A stretch of 64,000 nucleotides of DNA from an uncultured Flavobacteriales bacterium (GTDB taxonomy: Bacteria > Bacteroidota > Bacteroidia > Flavobacteriales_E > Vicingaceae). Under the pieces are notes generated by a model. It saw only the letters and a list, made by a program, of their open reading frames with translations. It did not search any database and was not told the DNA's origin. Positions 7,940-15,821 of this stretch are shown piece by piece. Position numbers and translations under genes: made by a program. Numbering within the stretch: the stretch's first letter is position 1; each line of letters opens with the position of its first letter. The stretch lies in contig CALCHN010000004.1 in the NCBI GenBank assembly GCA_937901255.1, positions 10,139 to 74,138 on the forward strand. The letters are read 5' to 3'.

Positions 7940-9427
7940 ATGTTAGTTTCTAAATATAAATTAGTTCAAATAGCATTAATTGGAGGGTTGTTCTTTGGTA
8001 ATGCTATTGACGGTAAAGCTCAAAATGAATTTGATGTACTGCGTTATTCTAATATAGAACATTATGGAGATGCACGATTTAATGCAATGGGAGGTTCTTT
8101 TGGAGCTTTGGGAGCAAATATGTCTTCGTTAAGTATAAACCCTGGAGGTTTAGGAGTTTATAAAAGTTCTGATTTTTCTTTCACTCCTTCATTTCATTAT
8201 AATTATTCAGAAAGTGTAGCCGATAATACCTTGGCAACTGATGGAAAATTAAACTTTCACTTTAGTAACATTGGTATTGTTGGTGCTTTTGAAGCCAGTA
8301 ATGGTTGGAGGTCCTTTAACATGAGTGTTGGCTATAACAGATTGGCAAATTACAACAGAAGTGTAACGATTAATAGTACTACAGATAATTCCTTTCTATC
8401 AACTTATACAGATGAACTAAATAGCTATGATTTTTCTCAAGGTGGAGATATTGCAGAAATGTTTCCTTTTACCGCTAACTTGGGGTACCAAACTTATTTG
8501 GTAAATCCAATGGCAGCCGATTCATCTAAGTTTGATCATGTTTTTAAAGATTCTAAAAATATAAAACAACAAACTAATATTGAAACTAAAGGAGGTTCCG
8601 GAGAGACTTATTTTGCAATGGGTGGAAATTATGGAGATAAATTATTTATTGGTGCTTTAATAGGTGTTCCTTCTGTAAGGTATGAATACAATAGATTTTA
8701 CCGAGAGACCTCTGAAGAAGGTGATACCTTAACTGACTTTACTGCTTTTTCGGTGAATGAAAACATCAGAACATCTGGAGCAGGGGTTAATTTTAAATTA
8801 GGAATGATTTATAGCTTTTCAGATTGGTTTAGATTTGGTTTAGCTTTTCATACACCAACCGTTTATGGCTTGTCTGATAGTTGGGAAACAACTGTTGTTT
8901 CAGAAAATAAAAATGGAGAAAAGCTTACAGAAAAATCTCCCTACGGTACTTTTGATTATGTTGTAACAACTCCTTATCGTTTTATTACAAGTGGTGCATT
9001 TGTTTTCAGTCAGTATGGAGTGTTGAATGTAGATTATGAATACGTAGATTATTCTACAGCAAGAATAAAACAAGATAATTCCTTTGGTGTTGGAGCAGAT
9101 TTTTCTTTAGAAAACCAAGCGATTAGAAGCAATTTTGAAAGTACACATAACATTAGAGTAGGTACAGAGTGGAGATTAGATCCATTTAGATTTAGAGCCG
9201 GATATCGTTTCCAAGGAAATCCTTTAGATAGTAAGTTTAATGCCGATTATGGTTCTAACTTATATTCTGCAGGTATTGGTATAAAACAAGAAGAATATTA
9301 TTTTGACGTAGCGTATGCTATCAGAAAATATAATTCAGTAACTTCAATTATCGCTCAGCATGGTGATTATGCAAATGTTGATTTAACTGATCATTACTTG
9401 TCATTTACATTAGGATTTAGATTTTAA
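7940..9427 (+). CDS. FadL/OmpP1-like outer-membrane porin
   Basis: 495 aa from the ATG at 7940. A TTG in frame at 7919 would add seven residues before the signal peptide and is less likely. The signal peptide is 1-28 (ending GKAQ). The mature start NEFDVLRYSNIEHYGDARF with MGGSFGALGANMSSLSINPGGL is the hallmark of the OmpP1/FadL/TodX group in Bacteroidota (often labelled hemin receptor), where the conserved NPxGL segment lies near the N-terminal plug. The rest alternates hydrophobic and polar residues as in a beta-barrel and ends in Phe (LGFRF), the usual barrel terminus. Role: uptake of a hydrophobic substrate across the outer membrane; the substrate is not identifiable. Confidence 0.8.
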   Translation: MLVSKYKLVQIALIGGLFFGNAIDGKAQNEFDVLRYSNIEHYGDARFNAMGGSFGALGANMSSLSINPGGLGVYKSSDFSFTPSFHYNYSESVADNTLATDGKLNFHFSNIGIVGAFEASNGWRSFNMSVGYNRLANYNRSVTINSTTDNSFLSTYTDELNSYDFSQGGDIAEMFPFTANLGYQTYLVNPMAADSSKFDHVFKDSKNIKQQTNIETKGGSGETYFAMGGNYGDKLFIGALIGVPSVRYEYNRFYRETSEEGDTLTDFTAFSVNENIRTSGAGVNFKLGMIYSFSDWFRFGLAFHTPTVYGLSDSWETTVVSENKNGEKLTEKSPYGTFDYVVTTPYRFITSGAFVFSQYGVLNVDYEYVDYSTARIKQDNSFGVGADFSLENQAIRSNFESTHNIRVGTEWRLDPFRFRAGYRFQGNPLDSKFNADYGSNLYSAGIGIKQEEYYFDVAYAIRKYNSVTSIIAQHGDYANVDLTDHYLSFTLGFRF

Positions 9428-9439
9428 ATAGTCTCTTAG

Positions 9440-9578
9440 CAAGAAAACTCCCAAATACTTCGTTATTCTCATTTTTGATTCAGTTATTTACCTTAGTAAA
9501 CTCCTTGGAATCAAAAATTTCGAAAGCCTTGTCTTTGGAAGTTTCTTATCAAAGACTTCAAAATTGGTAGTTTTCTTG
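9440..9578. repeat. Nested inverted repeats (structured 3' region)
   Basis: Perfect outer arms caagaaaact (9440-9449) and agttttcttg (9569-9578) enclose a second perfect pair, atttttgattc (9471-9481) and gaatcaaaaat (9508-9518), and a third, gtcttt/aaagac (about 9531-9556). The whole 9428-9846 gap has no gene; this part could fold as a branched RNA or be a dispersed palindromic element. Confidence 0.55.
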
Positions 9579-9612
9579 TAGGAATTAAATAAAATATTAA
9601 ACATAAATAATA

Positions 9613-9628
9613 TCTCGCAAAGACGCAA
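9613..9628. repeat. Dispersed repeat tctcgcaaagacgcaa, copy 1
   Basis: Identical 16 bases occur at 13278-13293. This cgcaaagacgc text is a dispersed intergenic sequence in many Bacteroidota; a diverged inverse relative (ctttgcg...gctttgcggtta) is seen near 38181-38217. Confidence 0.5.
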
Positions 9629-9665
9629 AAGTTTTCAATTCAAGTAATTCCATTATTTTATCAAT

Positions 9666-9701
9666 AAAAAGCTCTAAGTATTTTAATGCTTGGAGCTTTT
9701 T
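9666..9701. terminator. Rho-independent terminator, possibly bidirectional
   Basis: Arms aaaaagctctaag (9666-9678) and cttggagcttttt (9689-9701) pair with one G-U, loop of ten, T-run on the plus side and A-run on the minus side. It sits 239 bases after the porin stop and 146 before gcvP, so it may end a long porin 3' region or a short untranslated transcript. Confidence 0.7.
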
Positions 9702-9802
9702 GTTTTTATAAAGTATTAGGGTGGTTGAAAAGTGGTTGATAAATCATCTGTTTAAGATGAATTTATTAGCAGTAAATAGTGAAGTCGTATTGCTACTTTT
9801 CT

Positions 9803-9810
9803 TACATTTG
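9803..9810 (+). promoter_or_regulatory. gcvP promoter -7 element
   Basis: TACATTTG matches the Bacteroidota TAnnTTTG -7 consensus, 37 bases before the gcvP ATG. A good -33 TTTG at the usual spacing was not found. I see no glycine riboswitch between this element and the start. Confidence 0.45.
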
Positions 9811-9846
9811 CATCCCTTTTATATTCACTTAATTCATTAATTATTT

Positions 9847-12708
9847 ATGGCAGCAAATAAATTTTCAGACAGACATATCGGTCCTCGTGAGGAAGATAAA
9901 AAATCAATGTTGTCTTCAATTGGGCTTAACTCAATAGAAGAATTAATCAGTCAAACCATACCTGCAAAAATCAGGTTGAAAAAAGAGTTGGAGTTAGATG
10001 CTCCTCTTACAGAGTACGAATACCTTAATCACATTGCCGAATTAGGTGAAAAAAATAAAGTATATCAATCTTATATTGGGTTAGGTTATCACAGTACAAT
10101 TACCCCATCAGTTATAAAAAGAAATATTTTCGAAAATCCGGGATGGTACACTGCCTACACACCTTATCAGGCAGAGATATCTCAAGGAAGATTAGAAGCC
10201 TTGTTAAACTATCAAACAGCAGTAATAGATTTAACAGGAATGGAGTTGGCAAATGCTTCTTTATTAGATGAAGGAACTGCAGCTGCCGAAGCAATGATTT
10301 TAGCCTACAACAGCCGAAGCAAAGCCTTGAAACAAAGCGATGCCAACCAATTTTTAGTTTCAGCAGATTGTTTACCTCAAACCATAGATATTTTAAAAAC
10401 AAGATCTACTCCACTAGGAATTGAATTAATTATTGGTGACGAAAATTCCTTTGCTTTTAACGATAAAGTTTTTGGATGCATTTTACAATATCCAACTGTT
10501 AAAGGTGCAATCAATGATTATAAAAACATTACTGCCGAAGCTCATGCTAACGAAAGCATGGTAGTGGTTGCTGCAGACTTGTTGAGTTTAACGCTATTAA
10601 CACCTCCTGGAGAATGGGGAGCAGATGTTGTTGTTGGAAGTTCTCAACGTTTTGGTGTGCCAATGGGTTATGGTGGTCCACACGCAGCATTTTTTGCTAC
10701 TAAAGATGCTTTTAAAAGAGCAATTCCGGGTAGAATTATTGGTGTTTCTGTTGATGCACAAGGCAACAGAGCATTAAGAATGGCATTACAAACCAGAGAA
10801 CAACATATTAAAAGAGACAAAGCTACATCTAACATTTGTACAGCACAAGTATTGCTTTCTGTAATGGCAGGAATGTATGCTGTTTATCATGGTGCAGAAG
10901 GAATTAAAAATATAGCAACTACTATCAATAAGTTAACAGCTCAATTAGCTGCTGGAATTGATGGCTTAGGTTTAAAAAGAATTAATCCTACTTTTTTTGA
11001 TACATTGACTTATGAAGTTAGCAATGAACAAAAAACTGCTATCAATAAAATTGCGTTAGAAAATAAAATTAACCTTAATTTTTATGCCGAAGGATTTGTT
11101 TCTATGAGTATTGGAGAAACAGAAAATGAAGCTACTATAAAAGCGTTAATAGCTGTTTTTGAAAAAGCATTAGGAAAACAAGCTGGAAGTAATTCAGGTG
11201 TGCAAGGAATACCAGCCGATTTAGTAAGAAGATCTGCTTATTTAACGCACGAAATTTTCAATAAATATCGTTCTGAGTCGGATATGATGAGGTACATTAA
11301 AAGATTGGAAAATAAAGATTTATCACTAACTCACTCTATGATTTCTTTGGGTTCTTGTACCATGAAATTAAATGCAGCATCAGAGTTAATTCCTTTAGGT
11401 TGGTCAGATTGGGCAAATATTCATCCATTTGTGCCATTAGATCAAGCTCAGGGTTACCAAGAGATGTTGAAAAAACTAGAAGATGATTTATCTGAAATTA
11501 CAGGTTTCGATGCAGTTTCTTTGCAGCCTAACTCGGGAGCTCAAGGCGAATATGCTGGCTTAATGGTTATTAGAGCTTATCACGAAAGTAGGGGAGATAC
11601 GCATAGAAATATTGCCTTAATTCCTTCTTCAGCTCACGGAACTAATCCGGCAAGTGCTGTAATGGCAGGAATGAAAGTAATTGTAACCAAATGTGATGAT
11701 AACGGAAATATTGATGTAGCAGATTTAAAAGCTAAAGCTGAAGAACATGCTGCCAACCTTTCTTGTATTATGGTTACTTATCCATCTACACATGGTGTTT
11801 ATGAAGAAAGCATTATGGAGATTACCGAAATTGTACATCAAAATGGTGGACAAGTTTATATGGATGGAGCTAATATGAATGCACAGGTGGCACTTACAAA
11901 TCCTGCCAATATTGGAGCGGACGTTTGTCATTTAAATTTACATAAAACCTTTGCTATTCCTCATGGTGGTGGTGGTCCTGGAGTTGGTCCTATTGGAGTA
12001 GCTAAACACTTAACTCCATTTTTACCATCTAATGTTATTGTAAAAACAGGCGGTGATAAAGCTATAACAGCTATTTCTGCTGCTCCTTGGGGTAGTGCTT
12101 ATGTTTGTTTAATTTCTTATGGATATATTAAAATGTTAGGAACAGCAGGCTTAAAACTTTCTACAGAAGCAGCTATTTTAAATGCCAATTACTTAAAATC
12201 AAAATTAGAGCAACACTACAAAATATTATATACCAATGATAAAGGTAGAGTGGCTCACGAAATGATTTTAGAGTGTAGAGATTTTAAAGCTGCATCGGGT
12301 GTTGAAGTAAGTGATATTGCTAAACGTTTAATGGACTATGGCTTTCATGCTCCAACCGTTTCTTTTCCTGTTGCAGGAACATTAATGGTAGAACCTACAG
12401 AAAGTGAAAGTAAAGAAGAGCTAGATAGATTTGTTGAGACCATGATAGCCATTAAGGAAGAAGTTATTGAAATTATTGAAGGTAAAGCCGACAAATCCAA
12501 TAATGTATTGAAAAATGCTCCGCATACTTCAAAAGTATTGTTAGCCGATAATTGGGATAAACCTTACTCAAGACAAAAAGCTGCTTTCCCACTTAAATGG
12601 GTAGAAGATGCTAAATATTGGACAACAGTTGGTAGAGTAGATGATGCTTATGGCGACAGAAACTTGGTTTGTAGCTGTAATCCAATTGAAGATTACGCTG
12701 AAATCTAA
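9847..12708 (+). CDS. gcvP: Glycine dehydrogenase (decarboxylating), P-protein
   Basis: A 953-aa PLP enzyme of the glycine cleavage system; it decarboxylates glycine and passes the aminomethyl group to the lipoyl H-protein. It is the single-chain form with both halves: the N-terminal half begins FSDRHIGPREED and includes the TPYQAEISQGRLE segment, and the C-terminal half carries the PLP lysine K700 in HLNLHKTFAIPHGGGGPG. Full length, no frameshift. GcvT and GcvH genes are not in the window, as is common in Bacteroidota where these genes are scattered. The strong bidirectional terminator at 12731-12763 ends the transcript. Confidence 0.97.
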   Translation: MAANKFSDRHIGPREEDKKSMLSSIGLNSIEELISQTIPAKIRLKKELELDAPLTEYEYLNHIAELGEKNKVYQSYIGLGYHSTITPSVIKRNIFENPGWYTAYTPYQAEISQGRLEALLNYQTAVIDLTGMELANASLLDEGTAAAEAMILAYNSRSKALKQSDANQFLVSADCLPQTIDILKTRSTPLGIELIIGDENSFAFNDKVFGCILQYPTVKGAINDYKNITAEAHANESMVVVAADLLSLTLLTPPGEWGADVVVGSSQRFGVPMGYGGPHAAFFATKDAFKRAIPGRIIGVSVDAQGNRALRMALQTREQHIKRDKATSNICTAQVLLSVMAGMYAVYHGAEGIKNIATTINKLTAQLAAGIDGLGLKRINPTFFDTLTYEVSNEQKTAINKIALENKINLNFYAEGFVSMSIGETENEATIKALIAVFEKALGKQAGSNSGVQGIPADLVRRSAYLTHEIFNKYRSESDMMRYIKRLENKDLSLTHSMISLGSCTMKLNAASELIPLGWSDWANIHPFVPLDQAQGYQEMLKKLEDDLSEITGFDAVSLQPNSGAQGEYAGLMVIRAYHESRGDTHRNIALIPSSAHGTNPASAVMAGMKVIVTKCDDNGNIDVADLKAKAEEHAANLSCIMVTYPSTHGVYEESIMEITEIVHQNGGQVYMDGANMNAQVALTNPANIGADVCHLNLHKTFAIPHGGGGPGVGPIGVAKHLTPFLPSNVIVKTGGDKAITAISAAPWGSAYVCLISYGYIKMLGTAGLKLSTEAAILNANYLKSKLEQHYKILYTNDKGRVAHEMILECRDFKAASGVEVSDIAKRLMDYGFHAPTVSFPVAGTLMVEPTESESKEELDRFVETMIAIKEEVIEIIEGKADKSNNVLKNAPHTSKVLLADNWDKPYSRQKAAFPLKWVEDAKYWTTVGRVDDAYGDRNLVCSCNPIEDYAEI

Positions 12709-12730
12709 ATTTTAAAAATACAATTAAATA

Positions 12731-12763
12731 AAAAGCCCTGAAATTAATACTTTCAGGGCTTTT
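12731..12763. terminator. Bidirectional Rho-independent terminator
   Basis: Perfect 13-bp arms aaaagccctgaaa (12731-12743) and tttcagggctttt (12751-12763), seven-base loop, flanked by A-run and T-run. It serves gcvP on plus and the SET-domain gene on minus. Confidence 0.9.
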
Positions 12764-12796
12764 TTATTTTTAGGTATTTACACTGTATATGTGAAT

Positions 12797-13243
12797 TTAA
12801 CCATGTTTTTTCCAATAATTTTTGCCGTAACTACAAAACAATTCTTCATTGGCTTTAATGGTTCTAGTTGCTTGGATGCATACTTTATCATTATCATCTA
12901 ATGTAATTTTCGCATTATTTTTAAAGTTTGAATTGGCAAAACCACTGGCATCATTGGCATATTTAGCAAAGCATGCTACATTCATGGAGTCCATAATGCT
13001 TCCATTTAGTAAATTAATGAAGTACTTATCATTTCCTTCTAACGCTCGCTTTTCAGCTTGTATATCGGTTAATAATTCTCCTTTAAAAACAGCAATGGTT
13101 TCATCTTTATAAATGTCTATGGCAGTAAAAAGTCCGTTACCAGCATCAGGTAGTTGAGATTGTTTTGTGTATAAATAATCTGCTTCAAGGGCTTCAATGG
13201 TATTGAAATTTGGAGTTTTCAAGGTTTGATGGGGTTTTTTCAT
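12797..13243 (-). CDS. SET-domain protein (putative lysine methyltransferase)
   Basis: A 148-aa protein made almost wholly of a SET domain. Visible motifs: the G-G/L start (AGNGLFTAIDIYKDETIAVF), the pseudoknot segment CFAKYANDA in place of the common NHSC-type motif, and the C-terminal NEELFCSYGKNYW matching GEELxxDYGxxYW. Known: SET proteins transfer methyl groups from S-adenosylmethionine to lysines; short stand-alone bacterial members exist and their targets are mostly unknown. The Asp of the usual DYG is Ser here, and the NHS core is altered, so activity is not certain. Convergent with gcvP; upstream of it lies a dispersed repeat. Confidence 0.75.
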   Translation of the reverse strand: MKKPHQTLKTPNFNTIEALEADYLYTKQSQLPDAGNGLFTAIDIYKDETIAVFKGELLTDIQAEKRALEGNDKYFINLLNGSIMDSMNVACFAKYANDASGFANSNFKNNAKITLDDNDKVCIQATRTIKANEELFCSYGKNYWKKHG

Positions 13244-13277
13244 TTGGTTTCTATTTTTTCTTTAAAGCTACAATATT

Positions 13278-13293
13278 TCTCGCAAAGACGCAA
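13278..13293. repeat. Dispersed repeat tctcgcaaagacgcaa, copy 2
   Basis: Identical to 9613-9628. It is followed by a second, shorter unit, ggacgcaa. Lies in the 84-base gap between the SET gene and the binding-protein gene. Confidence 0.5.
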
Positions 13294-13327
13294 GGACGCA
13301 ATTTTTCTAATTTAAAATCTCCAATTT

Positions 13328-14449
13328 CTAATTTTCTAATCTTTTATAATAATAAAGCTGATGTTCAATTTTTGTTGGATGAAAAATAGCTATTAAATCT
13401 TTTAAAATAATATGAGGATTTACTACTCCCGATTCCCAATAATCGTTGCCCATAGCAGCATTTACTTTTAGGTTGTTGTTATAAACTTGTTGGTTTTTAA
13501 CAGCTGCAAAATTGGCTAACACAGCATCTTGTGCAACAATTTCTTCTAAACTATTAAAAGCATTTACATTGAGCCAAAAATCTGCATCTAGGGCTTCATC
13601 TATAATAATTTCTTTGCTTTTTACAATACTTCTTTCTTCATCATTATCGCTCCAAATATAATTTGCTCCGGCATCTTTTAAAAATTGTGCCTGAAAAGAA
13701 GCTCCACCCGGAACATGCCAAGCACCATTCCAAGGCATTCCTGTAAAAACAGTTGGTTGTTCTTTTAAATCTGCCACCGTTTTTTTTACGCTTAAGTATT
13801 CTGTTTCTATATGTTTAAAAATAGAATCGGCTAGTTGTTCCTTATTATAAAAAGCAGCTACAAATTTTATCCATTCTGCCATGCCTAAAGGGTGTAACTC
13901 CATATATTCTGCGTTTAGAACAGTTGTTAAACCTAATGAAGCAAATTTATTGAGTTTGGCAGTTGAAGATTGGTCTATGCCATACGCCATAACAATATCA
14001 GGAGCAATATTCACTAATATTTCGTAGTTAAATACTTCGTGCTGACCAACTTCTTGGATGAAATTCGCATTTATTCTTTCTTTAATAGTTTCGCTGCTAA
14101 CATAATTGCAGCCTGCAATTCCTTTAATGGAGTTAACTTCATTAAGTTTTTCAATAAAAGCCAAATGCGTTAGACTTAAGCAAACAATAGATTTTATGGG
14201 AGTTTTAATGAAAATTCCATCAACATTTGTAGGTTTTTCATTTTCATATAATACATACTTTAGGGCCTTGTTTTCTCCTTTCCAAGGCTGATGAAGGTTA
14301 ACGATTTTGTAACCTTTAAAATATTCTATATGAAAACCTTTTGCATAACGAATATCGTCTGATGTGTTTTTAGATGTAGATGCTTCTTTTTTTGCCTCTC
14401 CACAAGAAAAAAAGCTTATTAATGTAAAGAAAATTAAAAAGCGTTGCAT
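13328..14449 (-). CDS. ABC-type metal-chelate/cobalamin binding lipoprotein (BtuF/FhuD-like)
   Basis: A 373-aa periplasmic binding protein. The first 16 residues end in a lipobox (SFFSC), so it is a lipoprotein. Two lobes of the helical-backbone (TroA/BtuF) fold are visible: SIVCLSLTHLAFIEKL at about 97-112, the MPWNGAWHVPGG segment that opens the second lobe, and ILVNIAPDIVMAYG typical of the first lobe. Known: the family binds ferric siderophores, haem or vitamin B12. No permease or ATPase gene is adjacent. It is the last gene of the E1-like/GNAT/kinase operon, four bases after the upstream stop, which is an unusual setting. The ligand could be cobalamin, which the methylmalonyl-CoA mutase in this window needs, but that is inference only. 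Confidence 0.75.
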   Translation of the reverse strand: MQRFLIFFTLISFFSCGEAKKEASTSKNTSDDIRYAKGFHIEYFKGYKIVNLHQPWKGENKALKYVLYENEKPTNVDGIFIKTPIKSIVCLSLTHLAFIEKLNEVNSIKGIAGCNYVSSETIKERINANFIQEVGQHEVFNYEILVNIAPDIVMAYGIDQSSTAKLNKFASLGLTTVLNAEYMELHPLGMAEWIKFVAAFYNKEQLADSIFKHIETEYLSVKKTVADLKEQPTVFTGMPWNGAWHVPGGASFQAQFLKDAGANYIWSDNDEERSIVKSKEIIIDEALDADFWLNVNAFNSLEEIVAQDAVLANFAAVKNQQVYNNNLKVNAAMGNDYWESGVVNPHIILKDLIAIFHPTKIEHQLYYYKRLEN

Positions 14450-14453
14450 TGGT

Positions 14454-15821
14454 TTAATAAGGAATTAAAATAGAAAATGAAGTGCCTTTTTTTAGTACAC
14501 TATCCATTACTAAAGTGCCAGCAAAAGATTCTACTCTACTTTTAATATTCTGAATTCCATGACCATTATTAACGGATAAATCGGCAATTTCAAAGCCAAT
14601 TCCATTGTCTTTTAATTCAAGTAAAATATTCTCTTCAACTACATCAATGTTGATGTTGATATGAGATGCTTTTCCATGCTTAACAGTGTTGGAAATAAAC
14701 TCTTGAATTATTCTGAAAATAGCAATACTAAGGTGTTTGCCTAATTCAGGGAGGTTGTCATCGCATTTTAAATTAATATCTAATTGTGGAGATCTATTTT
14801 TTGATATTAAATCTTGAATAGCTTTTTTCAAACCATGATCATAAAGCACCAAAGGCAATGTTTCATAACAAATGGTTCTTAAGTCTTTTATGGTGTCTTT
14901 TAGTATGTTAGAAATTGTTTCTAACTCTTTAGTATGAGTAGATTCGTATCTAATATTTTCAATGTGAAGTTTAATAGCGGCTAGCGATTGTCCTAAGCCA
15001 TCGTGCAAATCTCTAGAAATTCTTTCTCTTTCTTTTTCTTGCGTTTTTATGATGGTTTTTAATAAAAGCTGATTAACTCTATGGTGTTCGGTATAATCTT
15101 TTACAATTACCTGAAAAATTACAGGGTTTCCATAACTATCGTTAATAGAATTTACGGAGATAAGGCAATTTCTAACTTCGTTATTTTTTAAAACTAACTT
15201 ATATTCAGAATCTTTAATATAGCCGTCTTCATTAATTTTGTTGACTACTTTAGCTATATCAGCTTTGTTTTTAAAGAATGAAGAAAAGGTTTTTAGGTTT
15301 AAATTGTCTTCAGGAGAAGATTTAATAAAATCTACAGCAGATTTGTTATAGTCTATAATTCTTCCTTTTAAATCGAAAAGAATGATGGGGTCGGTAGCTT
15401 GGGTAAAAACCTTGTGGTATTTGGCGTTAAGTTTATTATGTTGTTCTTTTAATAAATATAATTGATAGGCATTTTCTATGGTAAGTTTAAGGTCGAAATC
15501 GTTCCATGGTTTGGTAACATAACGGTAAACTTGACCTTTATTTATGGCGTCAATAACAGCATTAATATCGGTGTAAGCAGTTAATAAAATTCTAATAGGA
15601 TGAGGGTAAGTTTCCAAAATAGATTGAAAAAAATCTACACCTGTTTTGCCAGGCATACGTTGGTCGGCAATAATTACTTCAATAGGAAAACGCTTTAGTA
15701 ATTCATAACCTTCGTCAGCAGATAAGGCTGTATGAACATTAAAAACTCTTCTGTAAGCAGCTTTAAAAGCTTTCAGGTTAGTAGCTTCATCATCTAGGTA
15801 TAAAACATTTATTCTTTCCAT
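14454..15821 (-). CDS. Receiver-PAS-histidine kinase (HisKA_3 type)
   Basis: A 455-aa cytoplasmic signalling protein. Receiver 1-120: acidic pair D10 D11, phosphoacceptor D53 in IADQRMPG, K104 in VTKPW. PAS domain about 130-245 (DPIILFDLKGRIIDYN). HisKA_3 dimerisation helix with H273 in SRDLHDGLGQSL, then a HATPase with NTVKHG and DNGIGF and a GHGIQNIKSR G-box. The HisKA_3/NarX type usually signals to LuxR-type regulators. The start codon region overlaps the preceding kinase gene by 13 bases, indicating translational coupling. The receiver is strikingly similar to the single-domain receiver at 20002-20532 (LDDE, FKAAxRR, DQRMP, YSDIN/YTDIN), so the two probably share upstream kinases. Confidence 0.9.
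   Translation of the reverse strand: MERINVLYLDDEATNLKAFKAAYRRVFNVHTALSADEGYELLKRFPIEVIIADQRMPGKTGVDFFQSILETYPHPIRILLTAYTDINAVIDAINKGQVYRYVTKPWNDFDLKLTIENAYQLYLLKEQHNKLNAKYHKVFTQATDPIILFDLKGRIIDYNKSAVDFIKSSPEDNLNLKTFSSFFKNKADIAKVVNKINEDGYIKDSEYKLVLKNNEVRNCLISVNSINDSYGNPVIFQVIVKDYTEHHRVNQLLLKTIIKTQEKERERISRDLHDGLGQSLAAIKLHIENIRYESTHTKELETISNILKDTIKDLRTICYETLPLVLYDHGLKKAIQDLISKNRSPQLDINLKCDDNLPELGKHLSIAIFRIIQEFISNTVKHGKASHININIDVVEENILLELKDNGIGFEIADLSVNNGHGIQNIKSRVESFAGTLVMDSVLKKGTSFSILIPY

Noticed and set aside
9702..9846. Glycine riboswitch before gcvP
   Set aside because: I could not find the conserved core or paired aptamers; only a terminator and a -7 element are visible.
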